From NCBI GenBank assembly GCA_005784505.1, contig VCAZ01000046.1, positions 1,120,001 through 1,184,000 of the forward strand: a stretch of DNA of 64,000 nucleotides, written 5' to 3'. Made by a program: the position numbers and the translations under genes. Source of the DNA: Bagarius yarrelli. Taxonomy: Eukaryota > Chordata > Actinopteri > Siluriformes > Sisoridae. Positions 36,770 through 47,070 of this stretch are shown here, in pieces; positions within the stretch are counted from its first letter, which is position 1, and the number at the start of each line of letters is the position of its first letter. The notes beneath the pieces were generated by a model that worked only from the letters and a program-made list of their open reading frames with translations, made no database searches and was not told where the DNA came from.

Positions 36770-39700
36770 GTAGAGAAACGCATTCCTCCGTCTCATTTTG
36801 GTATAGGGTCAAGCATTCTGTACTTGCTTCCTCTGCATTCTTACAACACAGCTTCCTTGTATTCAACATTACTGTCTAGGGCAGAGGAGGTCATCGAATT
36901 CCAACTAACAACATTCATTTGATTGGCAGCATTTTAAAGGGAATTTTTGCTTTATACATGTTGTATCAATCGTCAAGGCAGAAGCCAGTCCTGTTTATGA
37001 ATAATCAAATTTATTCACATTAAGCATTTTTTTTGTTATACATCTTCTGCATATACACTATGATCATTTCAGTAATGGCAAAAAATAATTAACACTAAAC
37101 ACTATGAATCAGCACAACAAAGTGTGTGGAATGTATTAACAGGAAGCTGGATCACAACTGACCAAGCAGTGTCATGTTTGATTTTCAAGTGCACTTATAC
37201 ACCTCTTGTCCTATCACTCGCTATTAGGCTGCACTATTATAGCAGACTATCATCAGTGTACACTCCAGATGGCCAGCTTGAAATGCAGATAGTGTGGAGG
37301 TAGAGAGCCAGGAGAGGGCACTGACTGAGCCCTAGAAAGAAAATCGGGTAGGCGCCTCCAGTCTTAAACAGGCTAACAAAACATTCTTTATATCGCCGGC
37401 ATTCTGCAGAAGGTTAGTGACAACAGATTGTACCACATTTAAAATATAGTAGAGGGCATTTTTGTATAATGCCTGTGACATGATGTTCATATCATTTAAT
37501 TAATAACACAACGTAGACAATCAACTTCTATGTATATTCACTTTTTTTGTGATTCATTCTGTGGCCCCATTTAAAAGGGGGTCTAGTGGAGGGAGGTGAA
37601 TTTATTTTAACCCACTCGCTGTAAGTCTCATTCTTGCTTTAGATTTTGCTATGTTCAAGTCAAACAATAAACAGTTAGTATGAAGTTAGTTAGTCAGTTA
37701 GTATGACCCTTAACAGACAGACTCACATACCTACGTCAGAACAAAGGCACACTAATTTCGGTACGTTTTTAACTCACCATTCACAAATCCATCCCGAAAT
37801 GTATAAACTAATTTCACCTTGTAATTAATAAATAATTCAGTGTAATTAATCAATACATTTCTTTTTCCTGCTATGGTGGGAAGGGCATGACACAAAAGTC
37901 AAGTGCAAGTTTCCTTCGTGTAGCGTTTGCCTTGTGTTAGCACAGATGTCACGATATTCTGAGCTCAGCTCCTATTCATTTGTGGATGCTTATTAACATA
38001 TAAATGTGTCTGGACTAAAGATTTCACTGAATTTTATATTTTTAAATCTTTTATTGAGTAACTACATGATTTATTGTTGAAATTTTATGAAATAATGGCT
38101 TTATAGGTTTGGGTTTTTTTTTCCACACATGGTGAATATGTGTTTGGCTGATAAAGACACTGATTATACCCGGTGTTTATTGTATTTTAAAATAGATTGC
38201 GTCATTAAATAACAAGAACCTCAGCTTTCCATAAATATGTAACATGTTTACCTTTTTTTTTTTAAGTGCTGTACGACACAAAGATTTTACTCATGGAACA
38301 TAGTGTCCCACCAGGAGGATGGTGAAACATTAACTAATATAGGGTACAAATGTCTAGTTTATCATTATTATCGACATAAAGTTTATCGCGATTCGATATG
38401 GTATCATCTATTGGCAAAGCTATAATATCTACAATGTATACGCATGTTTACAAAAAAAAATAACAGTTGTACTTCTGCCATTATTAGGCTCAATTTGATC
38501 TAAAGAAAAATAATAATGTGAGTATATTTATAGGAGAGCCTGTAGTTGAATTATTTTATGCTCCAATCTGAATCTCCAATCAGAGACTGTACATTCTTTT
38601 TATAAGAAGAGACCTGTTTGAAGGATGCTTTATATTATATAAGCCAAATAATAAACGGATTGGTAGACTTTTTCAGTGTCTCTTAAAGGTGGGGAAGTGG
38701 TAGCTTAGTGGCTAGGGTGTTGGAATGCTAACCAGAAGATTGTGGGTTTGATTTCTAGCAACGAAAGTTACCACCCCTGGGCCCCTGAGCAAGGCCCTCA
38801 ACTCCCAGTTGCGCAGTTGTATAAATTAAATAAATGTAAGATAAGAGACTCGCCAAATTCAGGTATTTGTCACAAATTTTCTTCAATTATAGAAACTGAT
38901 AAAAAAGTCATGCCATTATTTAATTCACTACAAATAAGCCAATCATTGATAGTCATCAAATGACACACTTTATTGTTTTTGATTTGTTGTGCTCATTTCA
39001 TTAAATCCCTGTAAATGAACATATTACTTTCAGATCAGAGCCACAGCAACTGCCTAAACAATGAAAACAGGTGAAGCTGTTCCAGATAAATGCAACACAC
39101 CCCACACAACACACATACAAACACTCACAAGTGTACAGTTCACAATCACTGGCCCTTTTTAATAGAAACAGAAACCTTGGGGTGTAAGTCAATGAAATCT
39201 TAAATGTCCTTAGGAATCTGTTTCTAACTAGACACAACCACCTCCCAGAGCAGTGTCAACCACTCTTCCAGCTGACCTGACAGGTCAAACATTTTGACAC
39301 AAACATCACATGTGCAAAATAAAACAGAATAATGACTTTTCGAAGAGCACAATAAAAAACAAATCATAAGCTTGAGCAGCGTTTTCTAGGAAATGTCTCA
39401 AAGGTCAGAGAACCAGCTACACACCCTTAATGTCTCATAATATCCTTGCAGTTTACAACAAACCACCAAATTGCAGCTGATTACACTTCAATAACACTGA
39501 AATCAATACCTCCACCCTTCTAGGAGGACACTAAAAGCAACGGAGACATTTTGTTGGAGGTAATGTTCAGAGGGAGTCTGGTGAAAGAGTCTTTCCATAG
39601 CAAGCATGCCAGCTGACTTTACTCTAAACCTGCCTGCATCTCTCAGTACACTACAGTTTCCACCCAACAGCTGCTGCTTTTAAATATGTCAAGGCTGTGT

Positions 39701-42700
39701 GCTTAAGTGAACGGTGTCATCCGAATGTTTACCTAAAGTATTTAACTTTAACCCCAGAACTGGACAGACCGTAGGGCAGTAAACTCATTAATACTAACAG
39801 GGGAATCCACCAAATCTGTAAAGGAGTGGGAAAAGTTGGATACTACATTGGGGTCCTGAATTCTTGGGATCACTAGTGAAAATGCTTCAAATTATGACGT
39901 AAAAGGGGTGTGACGAGATCCCCTGATAATATGCAAAGGTTGTAAGAAATTGTACACCTTTGCTAACACAATCTGCATTGCAGACACTGTGTTTAATATG
40001 GATGTGGCTGTGCGCAAATCAGAATTTAAGCCGCACATCAAATGCTTTGCACACACAATAAACCTTGCTACACAGGCTGGACTTGGTGTTACGCGTGACG
40101 CTAGTTTGCTTAGCCGAGCTGAGCCGGAGCCTGAGACGCGGAGTTTAACAGCTGTTGCGGTATCGAATCCGAGCAGAAGCTGATACAACTGGCACCGCAC
40201 AAATTAATAACGGATGTGGCAAAAAAAAAAACTGGAGGCAAAACATTTTGCACAGTGTTTATATGTTGTTAATTACCGCATATAATTCATTAAAATAGAA
40301 GTTTAATTTGATAAAGTACAAGTTGATTTCAAAATGCATTTTGTGTATTTGCATTTTGTGTTTTTCGGTTGAATAAAACAATATTTTTCCCTAAATTTCA
40401 TCATTGAGGATTTCTGTAAAAAAAAAAAACCTCGTCTCATCGCGTTCTCGTGAACCCAGTCTTGTGTCTCGTCTCGTCTTGGGTGATGAGTGTCTCGTCA
40501 CACCCCTAGTCTATAATATTAAAAACTTGACTGACATATAGAACCTTACAAATGTTTAGAATAATTTCACAGGGGTTTTTTTTTTATGATTTGGCATGTC
40601 TTTTTTGTATTTACAAAACATTCCATTGCATTGTACATCAAATTTACCAGAATGACATCTGAACATGTTTAGACATATGAAAAATTTCCATATTTTGCAC
40701 AAATTAGTTATATGATCGTAATTACCATGGGCTTAAACACAAACAACACAATACACACCAAAAAAAGGGCAAAGTATTAAATATTTGCACAAAACTCTCT
40801 CATGACTGATGACAACCGTTAACATCCTCCAATTATAAAGCCAAAAAAACGTACTGTTATGTCAAGAAGAGAATGTAATGCTCAGAGAAACTCTTTACTT
40901 TGGCTGTCATCTCCGCTGAAACACTGATCTTTTCAGCAGGGGTCAAAAATCCCACGCGGCTCATTATCCCGCCCATGCAAATACACTTCACTTCTTTCCT
41001 CAGCGCTTTCTACAGCTGCTTTCTACACTGTCCATTCTCTGTCCCTGTTTCATCTCAGCACATCTTGATGCTTTTACACACATTTATAGACCCTAAATAC
41101 ATTAACCTGTTCACCATCCAGCGCTTACGATGGTGCACCCAAACAGATAGAAGAAAAAGCATATTTACTAATTCAATGATTTAGTGCACTGATACATACA
41201 ATCAATACAAACTATTTGCAAAGTACACACACAATATACAAATTTTGTGGAACACTGAAATAGCATGTAAGTGTTTCCTTCCATTACCGCAGTTACTCTA
41301 ATGTCTGATAAAGCAAGAACATTTGCAACACAGATATGACAAAACTTCCTTTGAGCAAACCAACAACTCGAAAAATGGACTAAAAACGAGTAGCATGACA
41401 ATGTCAAATTGCCTAATAGTCTGTTCTTACTCAGTCAAAAAGGCTGCAACGATTAATCGACCTGATCAACAACGTCAACAAATACTCGTTGTTGAGTAGT
41501 CAATCAATCTCACATGATCAATCGCGTAATTGCAGTCGGGGCCTCCATCGTTCACATCCCAAATACAGCTTATGCAGCCATGTGCTAATAATGCGCATAT
41601 TATGTATGACTGACTTTAAATGGCGCCCCTATAGAGGTGTTTAAGTACCTCTTTAGGGAAGCTGTTCAGACTGTCATTACCAGAATCATTTATTTACTCA
41701 TATTAAAAAGTTTTGCTTGGTGCTAGCTGTTCATTCAAAAACATTTCTGGCCTGGTCTGCAAAAGTGCGCATTTAAAAAAAGCGCCCCAAAATTTTTTTT
41801 GGACCATTTTGTGTAAACATCTGTAGAATCAACAGTTTCTGACCAGCTTGTTTGGCACCAACAACCTTGCCATGGTCACAGTCCATTAAGATCACTTGTT
41901 TAACCACGATTTTATGCATTACATTGCATCCACATGACTGGATGATTGGATAACAGCCTGAAAAAAAAGTAGTTGAATATCTTGCTCATACGAAAACATT
42001 CCCAGAATGCTAAAAAGGGACAGAATCGGAACATATGACAAAATGTGACACTTTCTGGTGGCTTATGTAATGATTGAAATAGAGTTCTGCCCACCTCTGT
42101 AAAAAAAAAAGCCCACCACTTTAATTAAAGCCCTGTGTGCATGTACCTATCAGCATCATGGAAGAGGTGTGTAAGGTCTCACTTTCCTTCACAATGCAGA
42201 GCTAAATGATGCATGATGTGATGTATTCGGTAACCACTGCCCACATGGAACACCATAAAAGTCTGTCTGAGAGCATCTTTGGCTTATAACTTCACATGTA
42301 AATTTTTTTTCTATACTGTAATTATGGCACTTTCACTTTCTTTGACACTTTTCTGTAGCATGCAGCAGCAAAAAAACATCTGCTTGGTTCTCACATAACA
42401 CAAATAGCTGTGTGAAACCACATGCAAGCTGTTTCCTCTTCCATCATAGCTGATAAGCGTCCGTGCGTTGTAACGCTCCATTACACTTGAACATAAAGAA
42501 ATCATTCCATAGAGTGAGGATTACTGATACAGCCCACTTAAAAGATAATCACGCCTACTAGACTAATACCAAATGATCGGAAAACAGATTTATCTCCTGT
42601 TTATTAAAGCTACAACTGCCAAAGCTTCTTCAAATTTACTTCCAGTTGATGTAATGTCCCCACAGTCTATGCCAGGGAGTGTCCTATAAATTGAAGCGTA

Positions 42701-43631
42701 GATTAAGGGACACAGCAATGAGTCAGCCAGATGGTGGCACTTCTTATTTATTTACAACAATAACACACACATCCACCTGGCAGCCGGAGGGCTCGTCATG
42801 GCTCATCAGCTTACTTTTTCCACAACAATCCATTCACTTGGATAATAGCAGACAGTCGCTCTCATGTGCTTACAAAGCTTACAATATTTTGCCTATTATA
42901 ACATTTAATTATGATGGACGTTAGAATTAATCTGTTTAAGTGCCGTTGATATCATAGGCATCTTCTTTTACAGCCATTTCATTCAGATGCCAGGGAGAAA
43001 GGACACCCAGCTGGGTGTATCGCCACACCTTTCCTGCAAGCTAACAAGCTATTCGACACTATAAGCCAAACTTCCTTTCTGGATAGATTTATAACTACTA
43101 CCTGATGAAAAGTTGCTATGACTAATGTTTTTACAGTTGATATTCATAAATTGATTAATGGGAGCTGACCTCGCCTGTTGGCGCAGCTTTTTGGGGGAGA
43201 TACTGACAAAATCAAGCAAAAAAAAACAAAAAAAACAACAACAACAACAGCAAAGGGAAAAAAAAGGAAAGGAAGTATGACAGTGTGTCTAATAAGCTGG
43301 TTAGGACAGTGTTTAGTGATAATGTACCAGCTGTAAAGAAAACTACAACTGAGATCATCTGAATGAACGTTTTAAGCCAGGGAAATATCTAAGAACATGT
43401 GCTGACAAACTATGACTGCAGATGTTTCCTTGTGCAGCCTCAGCAAACATCTGTCTGCCAGCTCTTTTAAACACACTCCTGAGAACTAGAAAGCATAACG
43501 CATGCCATATAATATGTGATACATGTGATAAAGCAGTTTCGGGGAATCCAACAATGTTATATTAATCACCTTCCAAGCTCCTCATTGATGTCGTAAAAAT
43601 CCTCCACTTTCTGTTGCTTGAATACAGCCAT
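29864..43631 (-). CDS. dapk2: Death-associated protein kinase 2, alpha form (DRP-1), calmodulin-binding tail
   Basis: Exons on the reverse strand: 43631-43570, 36409-36188, 35524-35386, 34409-34280, 34170-34122, 34026-34000, 33680-33528, 33245-33200, 30578-30489, 30342-30283, a candidate microexon 30180-30161, and 29939-29864. Phases agree throughout and give 357 aa (human DAPK2 is 370). The N-terminus FKQQKVEDFYDI matches DAPK2. Kinase features are GSGQFAIVK (about 20-28), AAKFIKK with Lys42, the basic loop RQNKASRRGVRREE, HFDLKPEN with Asp139, DFG at 161-163, and GTPEFVAPE. After PWIK (276) come VRRQSVVNIENF and the calmodulin-binding RRRWKFSFRIVALC, with Ser308 as in the DAPK family, and the DAPK2-type end RKRSSTS. 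It is a Ca2+/calmodulin-regulated Ser/Thr kinase of apoptosis and autophagy. The ATG at 43631 has a strong context; another in-frame ATG at 43646 would add five residues. Confidence 0.93.
30581..30600. repeat. (TA)10 microsatellite at a dapk2 splice acceptor
   Basis: A pure AT tract lies immediately upstream, in transcript sense, of the alpha-specific exon 30578-30489. The acceptor therefore reads TATATATATAG|CCTAAGG, with no conventional pyrimidine tract. Confidence 0.85.
31320..43631 (-). CDS. dapk2: DAPK2 beta form with ZIPK-like coiled-coil tail
   Basis: The eight catalytic exons (43631 to 33200, ending PWIK in phase 0) can splice to a large last exon, 31958-31320, through the acceptor TCTGAAG. 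The frame stays open to a stop at 31320, giving 488 aa. The tail (residues 277-488) starts NHERVEG and continues with LKTKRLREYTIQSHSS and PPNNTYINFERF. It then forms a long heptad-rich helix (DVEALLSIYNEKEAWY, LSQLRYEFRKAE). This resembles the DAPK3/ZIPK C-terminus and the known ZIPK-like product of mammalian DAPK2 made by alternative splicing. In ZIPK such a tail mediates dimerisation and partner binding, and this form would lack the calmodulin-binding autoregulatory segment. An ATTAAA signal lies at 31155-31150, a plausible early polyadenylation site. Confidence 0.88.
32605..32797 (-). repeat. tRNA-derived SINE copy (reverse), best preserved
   Basis: The order is tail (tttacagcatttggaagacg, ccagagcaacttacatttat), body (ggccttgctcaggggcccag), B-box complement (gctgggaatcgaacccacaa) and head (ccttaaccatgagccaccac). 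It has the clearest tRNA-like head and B box of the set. It lies in dapk2, between the beta exon and the shared exon at 33200. Confidence 0.85.
36719..36768. repeat. (CT)n(CA)n compound microsatellite
   Basis: About nine CT units run directly into about sixteen CA units. It is uninterrupted, so it would be highly length-polymorphic. Open frames on both strands across it are artefacts. Confidence 0.9.
38691..38862 (+). repeat. tRNA-derived SINE copy in dapk2 intron 1
   Basis: The copy starts ggggaagtggtagcttagtg and has a diverged B box (gggtttgatttc). The body (gggcccctgagcaaggccct) is intact and the tail (gtaagataagagactcgcca) is shortened by an internal deletion. It is inserted antisense to dapk2. 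Confidence 0.8.
39904..40507 (+). mobile_element. hAT-like element with 15-bp inverted repeats and transposase scrap
   Basis: The left end AGGGGTGTGACGAGA (39904-39918) is matched exactly, inverted, by TCTCGTCACACCCCT ending at 40507. Between them, a + strand open frame (39950-40183) contains FKPHIKCFAHTINLATQ. This resembles the conserved H-x-x-C-x-x-H-x-x-N-L segment of hAT and ZBED-type transposases. The remainder is unrelated AT-rich filler. I could not see a convincing 8-bp target duplication. It is a dead, internally deleted copy in dapk2 intron 1. Confidence 0.75.
41443..41545. repeat. Fragment of a GGCTGCAACGATTAATCG repeat
   Basis: It begins ggctgcaacgattaatcgac and shows internal palindromic words (aatactcgttgttgagtagt). 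This terminus is a common start of hAT-type MITEs in fishes. The opposite terminus was not found. Confidence 0.5.
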
Positions 43632-44061
43632 GCTAAGTGTCCTCATTGATGACCATTAAGTCTTCAGAAGATTTCAGCATATAAAGATGCCTGCGGCTCC
43701 ACCCGGGTTTCTCGTGTCAGTGTCCGACCGGAGAGTCTGTATCAAATGTGTAAAACATGTAATTAGCCTATATGACATACGTATATGCCAAACACGTGTT
43801 CTAGCATGTTCATTACATTCCATCACAAAAAAACAAGATCTTTGCAGATGATGTTCCTGGAAGAAATCACATCGCTTTAATTTCCTAAGTGAATAGTTTT
43901 AGCATTAAATGGGTAAAGTGTAGCAAACCCTTTTTTTCTCTGAATTTGCTCCAGGGTGAGAAAGAATAAATAAAAAGAATTTGGACAATGTTAAAATTTA
44001 ATCTAATTTTGATACAAGGAGGAATCAATAGGAATAGCTTCTGCAAGGAAATCAATCATGG

Positions 44062-44083
44062 TAATAATAATAATAATAATAAT
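44062..44083. repeat. (TAA)7 microsatellite
   Basis: A short trinucleotide run (gtaataataataataataat) between the dapk2 ATG exon and the probable upstream non-coding exon. Confidence 0.85.
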
Positions 44084-44409
44084 CAGCCCTTAAGCCCACC
44101 TATATTTAGATTGAGATTTTATACAATGTGAACATAATGTGATGAAATCAGAATCGTTTATAAGATAGTGTTCACCTTTTAGGTAGTTACCACGCAGGAG
44201 AGTCAATCACAATCACACATATTATAAGTATTGATCATTATCGATATTAATTAGGATCGATAATAGCAGCGCGATAATCCACCTTGTATTATTATCCGTA
44301 CGTAACGTAAGGCGAAAACAATGTCATGTTCTAATTCAGTCAGAAAAGTTCAAAATCACGTAAACTTTCACTAAACCGTCTCCGTAAGTCCTTAAGACAC
44401 TTTTCTTAC

Positions 44410-44540
44410 CTGATAACGTTTTATACTCGGCGATATAGTTATTATACACTCGGTTCAGTGGACTCCACTTCGCACCACACGCGCTTCTTCACAGAATAAC
44501 CGACTCCACTTGATAGCACGCGTACAAGTTTTGTGGTGTT
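44410..44540 (-). other. dapk2: Probable dapk2 5' untranslated exon
   Basis: On the reverse strand a strong donor (CGTTATCAG|GTAAGA, exon edge 44410) precedes the ATG exon. A possible acceptor for the coding exon (CCGCAG|GCATC) lies between 43680 and 43700. The upstream edge is placed near an NRF-1-type palindrome at 44542-44553. The arrangement is inferred without transcript evidence. Confidence 0.45.
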
Positions 44541-44541
44541 T

Positions 44542-44553
44542 TGCGCATGCGCA
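44542..44553. promoter_or_regulatory. dapk2: NRF-1-type palindrome at dapk2 promoter
   Basis: TGCGCATGCGCA is a perfect 12-bp palindrome matching the NRF-1 consensus YGCGCAYGCGCR. It lies about 130 bases upstream of the likely 5' exon donor of dapk2, in a CpG-richer patch (44400-44560). The same 12-mer lies upstream of tbc1d2b at 59409-59420. Confidence 0.7.
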
Positions 44554-44559
44554 GGCTGT

Positions 44560-47070
44560 AAATAGCGAGTTATATTCTGTACCATAATACTGAGGTCAGG
44601 TCACTTAGACAAAACCCTAGCTTTAATAATCATACAGCGTTAAAATTATTTATTATACTACAGTAGCAAACAATGACTTAAGATTTTTAAATCTAGATAT
44701 TTAACAGTATGGAGTACATGTATAGATATACAAAAAAAAATTTTTGTATATCTATTTTTTTCCATTTTCCATTGAGGAGTACTGTATACACTTTCTGTTA
44801 ACGGGTTGGTTACTTAAACATAAACACCAACTCAATATATTTCTAATCTTTATTTTAATAAAGAGCTTGTATATAACTTGGCAATAGAAAATACTGCCAC
44901 CTACAGGAGAAGGCACTAGCATGAGGAATAAACCTAATAATATTATTGTAAAAAATGTATAATCTGAACTATACATTTATAATATAATACCTATAGATTT
45001 AGAGGCTGGACTTGTGTTCATCTTCATACAGATAGCAAGGAAATGGCAATCGTGAGGACAAGGAACAGGAAGGAAATCAAGGTGATCCTGGTGTATTGTC
45101 TTGCTGCAATGTTATCCTATATTCAATTTCCTCTCTGGACTGACTTGCAAGATCTTTTGTTTTACAAACATTATCAGAAAAACAAAAAAAACACACAATG
45201 GTGTAAAACCAACACACTTTATGGTGATGAAAATTTATTGATCAGGCCACCAGAGCGGAACAATGCCAAAGTAATTATACAATGAAATACTCACATATAT
45301 ATGCAAGCTTATATAATAAAAACAGTGAAAAAGGCTAGGGTAGATAATGGTAAAGTATATATAAAACAAGGCCTACACAATGCCATTCAAATTAAAAATG
45401 TATAAAATTAACCCAGGGATGTTACATGTTGGTCCAATGTAATAGGCATTAAACAGCAACTGCCCCTAATATAATGTGGAATAATTGTAATGTAGGGGAA
45501 TACAGATATTCAGAAAAAATATTTCATACCTGATAAGTACACTTTGGAAATTTAAAGTGATGAAAACATTACAAAAATGCCATTCTGAGAGACCAGCTCC
45601 CAATTTGAAAACTCACAGCTTGAAATTCATAGAAAGTCAAACAAGGTTATTTACTAATTGGTTTCATTCTATTAATCATAAAACATTTGTGGACGGGAAA
45701 CGACCTGTAAGATAACCTATGGGAAAACCTTTCTTTAAACAAAAATATATCTAGCAATATAAAGGGTCAACATTCATTGTTTCATGTCACATAAGTAATT
45801 AACATGTAAATTATTTTTTTTTCACTGGAATAAACACTATGTGCATGAGAAATGGAATGTGTAGTTTTTATTGTGTATTAATTTATTTATTAATACAAAA
45901 ATGTCATACTGCTCCCTGTGGGAAAAGGTGGTAAACTTTCTATAGTTTAATTAGTACCAAAACGTAGGCTCATTGGTCATGTTCCTTTTCACAAATTTAT
46001 CAATACACAAAGTTATTTTTCAGTTCTTTTAACTTGCATTAGGAATTCTGAGGCGACAACCACAGATTATCAAAATTATTCCTGAACTAAAGTGCCAGTA
46101 GGCAGTTGAATAGTACACGACACATACAGCACTGAATATCGCTGAATCCTGACAGCTGAGGATTCAAATCCAGCTAATTGCTAACAAAGAAATGTCACTC
46201 AAACAGAAAATAAGCAGCACGAGTCTGACAGACTAAATGATTTGCATTGTTTGGTTGTTCTCCAGCACCTAATTTTCATCACGTTTGTGTTCAGGGATTT
46301 TCACTAAACTTTTGCAGATACTTCATGAACACACAGAAGAGGACTTTGCTACTTAGCTGGTTTAGTCTAGTGCATTTTTAATAGGACTACACATGAAATA
46401 CTGAATCTCGCAAACATAATACGGTTATGTGGCATGTTGTCATTTTAAGTACTTGGGGCATTCGGTTTAACTCTAATTTCAAGTTATTGGCTGTTTGTAA
46501 TCGAACAAGGTGTAAATAAGTGCATGTATATGTTTGTGCTTGATGGTGATGGTGATGGTATATGTTGTAAATTTATGACCATGGATATATTCTAGTGTCA
46601 TTCCCGTACTTTAAGGGTTTTAAATTCACAGACCAGAACATGAACAAAAATAACACACAGTGCTAACATCAGCATAATACAACTGCCAGTCAAAACTCGG
46701 TGAATAAATGCAAATGTCAAATATGTACGTTTGATTGTAATAACATTGGTGCATCTAAACTGCATGTTCAGAAGGACTCGAAACTTTTTTTAAAGTAAAC
46801 ATTTTACCTAGTAAACATTATCTTACTTGAATAAGCGTATAAGATTGTTTATGATTTGTAATAAAAAAAAAACCCAACAATTTCAAAAATCATCACAGAC
46901 AGAATAAACAGGACAGAAAGCTATAGTTTAACCATATTGCAAGTGAAAAGATTCCATCATCCACAACACTTACTGTAAATATTCGTCCCAAAACACTGCA
47001 TCTTAATAAGTAAACTGCTGGATGCAACTGGAACTAAAATAGAAAAAAAAAACCAAGGGATGCCCCTTTC
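44560..47070. other. Intergenic gap between dapk2 promoter and tbc1d2b 3' end
   Basis: AT-rich DNA without recognisable exons. It holds a perfect inverted repeat at 44722-44755. The part near 47071 should contain the tbc1d2b 3'UTR, since that gene runs leftward. TTTATT (AATAAA on the reverse strand) occurs in the 45850-45900 region, but the true end cannot be fixed. Confidence 0.5.
44722..44755. repeat. Perfect inverted repeat, 15-bp arms
   Basis: Arm one is atagatatacaaaaa (44722-44736) and arm two is tttttgtatatctat (44741-44755), separated by four A residues. The arms are fully complementary. It could form a hairpin or be a remnant of palindromic AT-rich DNA. It sits between the divergent dapk2 promoter and the tbc1d2b 3' end. 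Confidence 0.8.

Larger units (their letters stand above)
36410..43569 (-). other. dapk2: dapk2 first coding intron (7.2 kb)
   Basis: No further coding exon is seen between the ATG exon and the second coding exon (36188-36409). It contains a (CT)n(CA)n microsatellite at 36719, a SINE at 38691, a hAT-like element at 39904-40507 and a repeat fragment at 41443. The acceptor at 36410-36411 follows TTGCTTTCTTTTAG in transcript sense. Intronic enhancers are possible but not identifiable. Confidence 0.7.
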
